Assembly (NCBI GenBank): GCA_905198155.1
Contig: CAJKBQ010000001.1
Coordinates: forward strand, 1 to 64,000
DNA: 64,000 nt
Direction of reading: 5' to 3'
DNA from: an uncultured Eubacteriales bacterium
GTDB lineage: Bacteria; Bacillota; Clostridia; Oscillospirales; Acutalibacteraceae
Position numbers and translations under genes: made by a program. Of the stretch, positions 58,650 through 64,000 are shown piece after piece; position 1 is the first letter of the stretch; the number at the start of each line of letters is the position of its first letter. Under the pieces are notes generated by a model that did not search any database, was not told the DNA's origin, and saw only the letters and a program-made list of their open reading frames with translations.

Positions 58650-60122
58650 TTACAGCGTAACCCCATCCTTAAAAATCGCCAGATCGTGCTTGTCCAGCGA
58701 CTCGGCGTGCGTATGCGCCGTCCCGGAGGCAATCGCAATCACGCGATCCATCAGCTGGTCGGCCAGCGTGTCCATCGGGACGCCGTTCAGCAGCTGCCCG
58801 GCGTCGAAGTCGATCCAGCCGGGTTTGCGTGCCGCAAGCGCGGAATTGCTGGAAATTTTCATCGTCGGCACCGGGCAGGCAAACGGCGTGCCGCGCCCGG
58901 TGGTAAACAGCACCAGCTGCGCACCGGACATCGCCAGCGCCGCGGCGGACACCAGGTCGTTGCCGGGGCTTTGCAGCAGATGCAGCCCGCAGCCCGCGAC
59001 CGGATCGCCGTACCGCAGCACGGATGATACTGGGGCGCTGCCGCCTTTTTGGATGCAGCCCAGCGATTTTTCTTCCAGCGTGGTGATGCCGCCGGCTTTG
59101 TTGCCCGGCGATGGATTTTCGCCAACGGGCTGCCCGTACGACAGGAAATACGATTTGAAGTCGTTAATCAGCGCGACGGTGTCGCGGAATACGGCTTCGC
59201 TGCGGCATCGGTTCATCAGGATGGTTTCCGCGCCGAACATTTCCGGCACTTCCGTCAGCAGCGCCGTGCCGCCCGCAGCCGTCAGCCGGTCGGTCAGCCG
59301 CCCCAGCAGCGGATTGGCGGTGATCCCGGAAAATCCGTCCGAGCCGCCGCATTTCAGCCCCAGTACCAGGTCGCTGACGGGGCATTCCGTCCGGATGGCC
59401 TCCGCTGCCCGCGCGCACAGCGGCCGCAGCAAGGCCAGCGCCGCCGCCACTTCATCTGGTTCGTCCGCACAGTTCAAAAACTGTACGCGTTCCGGATCCA
59501 CCGGTCCCAGCACTGCGCGCAGCGCGTCAATCCCGTTGTTTTCGCACCCCAGTCCCAGCACCAGCACGGCTCCGGCGTTCGGGTGGCGAATCAGCCCGGA
59601 CAGCGCTTTCTGTGTCCGCAGCTGATCGTCGCCAAGCTGCGAGCAGCCGTATGGGTGGGTGTAGGCGTAAATCCCGTCGATCGATCCGGTGCGCAGCGAC
59701 TGCGCGGCGGTTTCAATTTGGCGGGCAATCGCGTTGACGCATCCGACGGTCGGGATAATCCACACCTCGTTCCGAATCCCTACGCGGCCGTCTGTGCGCC
59801 GATATCCCCGGAACGTCCGGCCGCACGATGCTTTTTGCGCTGTCCAGTTCGGCCGGTATTCGTACGACAATGTGCCCGCCAGATTTGTTTTCAGGTTGTG
59901 ACTGTGAACCCATTCGCCCGGCGCGATGGCGCACACCGCGTGACCGATGGGGAATCCGTATTTGATTACGTCCGCGCCCGCCGCAATGGGTACGCGGGCG
60001 AACTTATGCCCGGCCGGAATCGCCTGCCGCAGCGTCACGCCGCACACGGTTGCCCCGGCGGGCAGTGCGGTGACGGCGACGGCGACGGAATCCGCCGGAT
60101 GAATGATGAGGACTTCCTGCAT
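58650..60122 (-). CDS. uxaA: Altronate dehydratase
   Basis: Dehydrates D-altronate to 2-keto-3-deoxygluconate in galacturonate breakdown. The 490 residues show the N-terminal SAF-type domain (GVTLRQAIPAGHKFARV; YGFPIGHAVCAIAPGEWVHS) and the large UxaA domain with GYRRTDGRVGIRNEVWIIPT, HPYGCSQLGDDQ and LGLKCGGSDGFSGITANPLL. It lies 18 bases after uxaB and completes a two-gene operon. A GGAGGG site precedes the ATG. With the GH28 enzyme it points to pectin use. Confidence 0.95.
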   Translation of the reverse strand: MQEVLIIHPADSVAVAVTALPAGATVCGVTLRQAIPAGHKFARVPIAAGADVIKYGFPIGHAVCAIAPGEWVHSHNLKTNLAGTLSYEYRPNWTAQKASCGRTFRGYRRTDGRVGIRNEVWIIPTVGCVNAIARQIETAAQSLRTGSIDGIYAYTHPYGCSQLGDDQLRTQKALSGLIRHPNAGAVLVLGLGCENNGIDALRAVLGPVDPERVQFLNCADEPDEVAAALALLRPLCARAAEAIRTECPVSDLVLGLKCGGSDGFSGITANPLLGRLTDRLTAAGGTALLTEVPEMFGAETILMNRCRSEAVFRDTVALINDFKSYFLSYGQPVGENPSPGNKAGGITTLEEKSLGCIQKGGSAPVSSVLRYGDPVAGCGLHLLQSPGNDLVSAAALAMSGAQLVLFTTGRGTPFACPVPTMKISSNSALAARKPGWIDFDAGQLLNGVPMDTLADQLMDRVIAIASGTAHTHAESLDKHDLAIFKDGVTL

Positions 60123-60140
60123 GGCGCAATCCCTCCTTCG

Positions 60141-61598
60141 TTACTGAACGCATTCCGCCAGCGCCGCAGCTGCGCCGACGGTGCGAATCCGGTCGAGCGC
60201 TGCCGCAGCAGCAGATGCGAATCCGGGAATTTCCCGCAAATCCATTCCCCAAAAGTCCGTCCGGCGGGCGATACGATCCACGAATTCCGCTGCCGGCAGT
60301 CGGCACGCATCCGCCATTGTGTCCAGCACGGCCGCATCGTCACGGATGGGGTACGGGGTTTCACCGCGCACGCCGCAGTACGATCCGTCCGGTTGGCGCG
60401 TTCCGGTGTAAAACGCCAGCAGCGCCGCGAACGAAAACGTCAGGCAGCGGGGGAGCGCACCCGTCGCATTGCGTGCATCCAGCAGCGACGGCAGCACCCG
60501 CGCCTTCCACTTGGACACGGAATTCAGCGCGATGGACAGCAGCGCGTGACGGACAAACGGATTTTCAAACCGGGCGAACACCGCGTCGGCAAACGCATCC
60601 GCTTCTGCCCGCGGAACAGGCACCGTCGGGACAATTTCCTGCCGCACAGCGGTTTCCATAAATCGCCGGATCGCCGGATCGGCCATGCATGCGCCGACGG
60701 TGTCCTGCCCCGCCAGATAGGCCGCCAGCACGGTCGAAGTGTGCGCGCCGTTCAAAATGCGCACCTTGCGCGTGCGGTACGGCTGCAAATCGTCGGTGAA
60801 AACGACCGGCAGCCCGGCCTGATCCAGCTGGAACCGCGCCCGCAGCGCGTCCGGCGCTTCAATCACCCACAGCCCGAACGGCTCGGCCGCGTCCAGCAGC
60901 CGATCCTCGTAGCCCAGTTCGGCGCAGAGCGCGTCGGCATCGTCCGTCGGGTACCCGGTCACAATCCGGTCTACGAGCGTGCTGCAAAAATGACACGCGT
61001 TTTCGACCCACCGGCGGAACGCTTCGCCCAGCTGCCACCGGTCAATCAGCCGCAGCACGCACGTCCGCAGTGCCGCACCGTTTGCCTCGATCAACTCCGT
61101 CGGCAGCATCCACCACCCGCGCTCTGCCGCGCCGTCGAACGCCGTGTACCGCTCGTACAGCAGGCGCGTCAGCTTGCCGGGGAAGGACTTCGGCGGGTTG
61201 GCGTCGAACGCGTCCGTTTCGTCGTACACAATGCCGGCTTCCGTGGTGTTGGAAATCACGAATTCCACCGTCGGAATGTGCGCCAGCGCCAGAAAATCGC
61301 CGAACGCTTCGTACGGATGCACCGCGCGGTCAATGCATGTGATGACCCGGCGGCGGTCCACCACGCGTCCGTTTTCCACGCCGCGCAGGCACACGGTGTA
61401 CCGGTTGTGCTGTGCCCGGAATACATCCAGCGTTCCGCGCGCCGTCGGCTTCACGATTGCGACGCTGCCGTCGAATTGCTGCGCCTGATTGGCGCTGTCG
61501 ATGAATTCGTCGGCAAATGCGCGCAGAAAATTCCCCTCGCCGAACTGAATCACGCGCACCGGGTGCGGCACAGCGGCAAAATCTTTGATTTTTTTCAT
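60141..61598 (-). CDS. uxaB: Tagaturonate reductase
   Basis: NADH-dependent reduction of D-tagaturonate to D-altronate. The 485 residues match the long-chain mannitol-dehydrogenase-type family: N-terminal VRVIQFGEGNFLRAF nucleotide site, EFVISNTTEAG, and KVRILNGAHTSTVLAAYLAG with conserved Asn and His. The ATG at 61598 is 11 bases after AAAGGAG. Its promoter is a near-consensus TTGACA/TACAAT with a LacI operator just past the start site, facing the second LacI gene. Confidence 0.95.
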   Translation of the reverse strand: MKKIKDFAAVPHPVRVIQFGEGNFLRAFADEFIDSANQAQQFDGSVAIVKPTARGTLDVFRAQHNRYTVCLRGVENGRVVDRRRVITCIDRAVHPYEAFGDFLALAHIPTVEFVISNTTEAGIVYDETDAFDANPPKSFPGKLTRLLYERYTAFDGAAERGWWMLPTELIEANGAALRTCVLRLIDRWQLGEAFRRWVENACHFCSTLVDRIVTGYPTDDADALCAELGYEDRLLDAAEPFGLWVIEAPDALRARFQLDQAGLPVVFTDDLQPYRTRKVRILNGAHTSTVLAAYLAGQDTVGACMADPAIRRFMETAVRQEIVPTVPVPRAEADAFADAVFARFENPFVRHALLSIALNSVSKWKARVLPSLLDARNATGALPRCLTFSFAALLAFYTGTRQPDGSYCGVRGETPYPIRDDAAVLDTMADACRLPAAEFVDRIARRTDFWGMDLREIPGFASAAAAALDRIRTVGAAAALAECVQ

Positions 61599-61619
61599 AA
61601 AACGGTCTGCTCCTTTTCC

Positions 61620-61633
61620 TGTAAGCGTTTACA
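61620..61633. promoter_or_regulatory. LacI-type operator of uxaB-uxaA
   Basis: TGTAAGCGTTTACA, an almost perfect palindrome of the LacI family, covers the expected uxaB transcription start just past the -10. Confidence 0.75.
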
Positions 61634-61638
61634 GCTCC

Positions 61639-61667
61639 ATTGTAGCACAAAAATCTCCGGATGTCAA
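61639..61667 (-). promoter_or_regulatory. Promoter of uxaB-uxaA
   Basis: Minus-strand TTGACA (61662-61667), 17 bases, TACAAT (61639-61644). Confidence 0.8.
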
Positions 61668-61679
61668 TCCGTTTCCGCA

Positions 61680-61708
61680 TTGCGTTTCGGCGAAATTTGT
61701 GATACAAT
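61680..61708 (+). promoter_or_regulatory. Promoter of the second lacI gene
   Basis: TTGCGT (61680-61685), 17 bases, TACAAT (61703-61708), 12 bases from the divergent uxaB -35. Confidence 0.65.
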
Positions 61709-61739
61709 AGAATACGCAAGACCGGAGAGGAGCGTTGTC

Positions 61740-62717
61740 ATGAATATTTACGACGTCGCAAAGCAATGCGGGGTATCGATCGCGACGGTGTCCCGCGTAT
61801 TGAACGAAAACCCCAACGTCAATGCCCAAACCCGCGCCCGCGTGCTGGAAGTGATCCGCGAACTGGGGTATACGCCGAACGTGTTTGCGCGCGGACTGGG
61901 GCTGAATTCGATGAAAATGATCGGGATCATGTGTACCGACGTGTCAGATCCCTACTACGCGAAGGCCGTTTCGCTGACGGAGCAGCTGCTGCGGGCGCGC
62001 GGATTCGGAACGCTGCTGTGTTGCACCGGGCACGCGCACGGCGGCAAACGCCAGGCGCTGGCGCTGCTGCTGGAAAAGCGCGTGGACGGCATTCTGCTGA
62101 TCGGTTCGCCGTTCAGCGAGTCCCACTGCGATCACATCCGTGCCGCAGCCGCGCAGGTGCCGGTGGTCATCATCAACGGCTGGCTCGACCTGCCGAACGT
62201 ATACAGCCTGCTGTGCGACGAACGCGGCGCGATGGCGCGCAATACTGCGCAGCTGGCGGCGCAGGGCGCGCAGCACATCTGCTACCTGTACGATGCGCTG
62301 ACGTTCAGCGGGACGGAAAAGCTGGCGGGGTACCGCGCGTCGGTTTCGGCGGCTGGACTGCCGGATTGCAGCTGCCGCGTTGCGCCGGGAATGCAGGCGG
62401 CGCGTGCGCAAGTTGAAACCATGCTGTGCAGCGGCACGCCGATTGATGCGGTACTGACGGCCGAAGATATCCTCGCGGTCGGCGCGTGCAAAGCATTGAC
62501 GGCTGCTGGACAGCGCTGCCCGGTCATCGGGTTCAACAATTCCCAGCTGGCAGCGTGCGCGTCTCCGGAACTGACCAGCGTAGACAACCGGCTGGACGAC
62601 CTTTGTCCGGCGGCGGCCGACCTGCTGGAACGCGTGCTGGCCGGGGAAGATGCGCCGCACCGCACCGTGCTGGAAGCGCAGCTGGTGGAACGGGAGACGT
62701 TCCGCACTGCAGAGTAA
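61740..62717 (+). CDS. LacI-family regulator (second), probable uxa repressor
   Basis: A 325-residue repressor: N-terminal helix-turn-helix NIYDVAKQCGVSIATVSRVL with hinge NVFARGLGLNSM, then the sugar-binding sensor (IGIMCTDVSDPYYAKAVSLT; RVDGILLIGSPFSESHCD; CPVIGFNNSQLAACASPELT). The ATG at 61740 follows GGAGAGG. It is divergent from uxaB-uxaA, whose start site carries a LacI operator, so it should repress galacturonate breakdown until a pathway intermediate appears. The same reading frame stays open far upstream but has no start support there. Confidence 0.93.
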   Translation: MNIYDVAKQCGVSIATVSRVLNENPNVNAQTRARVLEVIRELGYTPNVFARGLGLNSMKMIGIMCTDVSDPYYAKAVSLTEQLLRARGFGTLLCCTGHAHGGKRQALALLLEKRVDGILLIGSPFSESHCDHIRAAAAQVPVVIINGWLDLPNVYSLLCDERGAMARNTAQLAAQGAQHICYLYDALTFSGTEKLAGYRASVSAAGLPDCSCRVAPGMQAARAQVETMLCSGTPIDAVLTAEDILAVGACKALTAAGQRCPVIGFNNSQLAACASPELTSVDNRLDDLCPAAADLLERVLAGEDAPHRTVLEAQLVERETFRTAE

Positions 62718-62730
62718 ACCGCATAACGCA

Positions 62731-62765
62731 CAAAAAGGGCATGGACGCCGCGCGGCGCCATGCCC
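62731..62765 (-). terminator. Terminator of the ABC exporter gene
   Basis: GGGCATGG...CCATGCCC (62737-62744 with 62758-62765) with a GC-rich inner stem and five T residues after it on the minus strand. It probably also stops lacI transcription. Confidence 0.8.
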
Positions 62766-62792
62766 GGATTGCAAAGACGATGCGGATTCCGT

Positions 62793-64000
62793 TCAGTGCG
62801 CGAACTGGCTGTTGTACAGCTGCGCATAGAATCCATTTTGTGCAAGCAGCGCCGGATGCGTGCCCTGCTCGATGATGTGCCCGTCTTTCATCACGAGGAT
62901 CACATCGGCCTCGCGAATGGTGGACAGCCGGTGCGCGACGATAAAGCTCGTCCGCCCCTGCATCATCCGCTCGAACGCGTGCTGAATCTGCAATTCCGTG
63001 CGCGTATCGATCGACGACGTCGCTTCGTCCAGAATCAGCATTGGCGGCATCCGCAGCATCACGCGCGCGATGCACAGCAGCTGTTTCTGCCCCTGCGACA
63101 GCGTCCCGCCGTCCTCGCCGATCACGGTGTCGTACCCGTTGGGCAGGCGGCGGATGAAGCTGTGCGCGTGCGCCGCTTTGGCAGCGGCTTCGACCGCTTC
63201 GTCGCTCGCGTCCGGGTCTGCCATCCGGATATTTTCGCGGATGGTGCCGGATTGCAGCCACGTTTCCTGCAGCACCATCCCGTACGCCGTGCGGAGGCTG
63301 TGCCGCGTCAAATGCCGGATATCGTGACTCTCCACGCAGATTTCGCCGCTGTTGACGTCGTAAAACCGCATCAGCAGGTTAATCAGCGTGGTTTTGCCGC
63401 ATCCGGTGGGACCGACGATGGCAATCCGCTGCCCGGGCTGCACGTCGAGGTTCAGCCCTTCGATCAGTTTGCGGTCGGGCGTGTACGAAAAGTACACGTC
63501 GTCCAGCGTCACATGCCCGCGGACATCGTCCAGCACCTCGGCGTCGGGTGCATCCGGCTGCTGCGCCGGTTCATCAATCAGTTCAAAAATGCGTGCGGCG
63601 CACGCGAACGCGTTTTGCAGCTCCGTGATAACGCCGGAAATTTCGTTGAACGGCTTGGTGTACTGGTTGGCATAGCTCAAAAAGCACGACAGTTCGCCGA
63701 CCGTCAGCGCGCCGCGGATGGCGGCCAGCGCGCCGAACGTCCCGACGCCCGCGTATACCAGCCCATTGACAAACCGCGTAACGGGATTGGTCAGGGAAGA
63801 AAAGAAAATCGCGCGCAGCGTGTATTTTTGCAGCTGCCGGTTGATGGTGTCAAATTGTTCCACCGTCGCTTCCTCGCGCTCGTACGCCTGCACCACCCGC
63901 TGATTGCCGACCAATTCGTTAATCAATGCGGTCTGCGTGCCGCGCGTTTCCGACTGTTTGCGGAACATCGCGTAGGTGTGCCGCGCAATAAACGATGCGG
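62793..64000 (-). CDS. ABC exporter, permease-ATPase fusion (5' end beyond window)
   Basis: The C-terminal part of an MsbA/LmrA-type half transporter; the frame stays open through the right edge, so the start is outside. Visible are the last membrane helices with the coupling region TALINELVGNQRVVQAYEREE, then the ATPase: Walker A GPTGCGKTTL, Q-loop LQETWLQSG, signature LSQGQKQLL (usually LSGGQ), Walker B LILDEATSSID and H-loop VAHRLST. It likely exports a lipid, peptide or drug as a dimer, often with a second half transporter encoded next to it. Confidence 0.93.
   Translation of the reverse strand, partial: ASFIARHTYAMFRKQSETRGTQTALINELVGNQRVVQAYEREEATVEQFDTINRQLQKYTLRAIFFSSLTNPVTRFVNGLVYAGVGTFGALAAIRGALTVGELSCFLSYANQYTKPFNEISGVITELQNAFACAARIFELIDEPAQQPDAPDAEVLDDVRGHVTLDDVYFSYTPDRKLIEGLNLDVQPGQRIAIVGPTGCGKTTLINLLMRFYDVNSGEICVESHDIRHLTRHSLRTAYGMVLQETWLQSGTIRENIRMADPDASDEAVEAAAKAAHAHSFIRRLPNGYDTVIGEDGGTLSQGQKQLLCIARVMLRMPPMLILDEATSSIDTRTELQIQHAFERMMQGRTSFIVAHRLSTIREADVILVMKDGHIIEQGTHPALLAQNGFYAQLYNSQFAH

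Noticed and set aside
59049..62717. A 1222-codon frame ending in the second LacI gene, suggesting a giant fusion
   Set aside because: The upstream part is antisense to uxaA and uxaB. LacI has its own promoter, ribosome site and ATG at 61740.
1..64000. Prophage, transposon or conjugative element
   Set aside because: No integrase, transposase, relaxase or phage structural gene and no terminal repeats were seen; the only hint is the tRNA-Arg remnant.

Overview
The window reads as chromosomal DNA of a spore-forming, GC-rich member of the Bacillota, most likely an anaerobic Clostridia/Oscillospirales-type bacterium. The evidence is spoIVB-spo0A synteny, spoIVA, cotJ genes, an mcsA-mcsB-clpC cluster, luxS, strong Shine-Dalgarno sites, many TTG/GTG starts, and a set of plant-polysaccharide sugar genes. 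I see no phage, insertion sequence or CRISPR array. The species assignment is inference.

Layout. 1-8.1 kb: guaA, gdhA, a PHP phosphoesterase with a TSCPD protein, and clpB behind a small DNA-binding-like gene. 8.1-13.9 kb: a medium-chain dehydrogenase and a GH28 pectinase-like enzyme divergent from an AraC regulator, an M50-type membrane protease, and a luxS-mtnN operon. 14-20 kb: a UvrD/PcrA helicase, DUF3795, an alpha/beta hydrolase, tRNA-Arg(CCT) with a truncated tRNA-Arg half next to it, mutY, and a YugP-like protease. 20-28.4 kb: a large putative polysaccharide-active protein divergent from an AraC regulator, a HelD-like protein, a nuclease-XPD helicase fusion, and a MarR regulator with a palindromic operator. 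28.4-32.7 kb: a glgP-GH13 glycogen/maltodextrin operon. 33.2-38.5 kb: spoIVB, spo0A, a GH4 glycosidase, spoIVA. 38.7-45.3 kb: queT behind a probable preQ1 riboswitch, a DUF3810 protein, a flippase, a flavin reductase-like protein, lepB, the cotJA-cotJB genes with a stump of cotJC, a rhomboid-like protein and a Cys/Gly repeat protein. 45.4-49.2 kb: mcsA, mcsB, clpC. 49.2-62.7 kb: a GT2 glycosyltransferase, then a rhamnose/uronate region with a PocR-AraC regulator, a GHL6-like hydrolase, a sugar isomerase-like cupin, an ASRT protein, two LacI regulators, DUF4867, rhaA, uxaA and uxaB. The right edge cuts an ABC exporter.

How the genes work together. GH28, GHL6, GH4, rhaA, uxaB and uxaA fit use of pectin and rhamnogalacturonan: rhamnose goes through RhaA and galacturonate through tagaturonate and altronate. 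Regulators sit divergently beside their likely targets, and operator palindromes are visible.

The most unusual signal is in the stress and sporulation machinery. McsB has lost both catalytic glutamates, the active-site cysteine and several ATP-binding arginines. The adjacent ClpC lacks the middle domain through which McsB and MecA act, and ctsR is not beside them. Spo0A keeps an intact DNA-binding domain, but its receiver has lost the phosphorylated aspartate (now Asn) and other pocket residues. cotJC is cut after about 32 codons. Together these suggest a lineage that has rewired arginine-phosphorylation proteolysis and the phosphorelay while keeping the genes.
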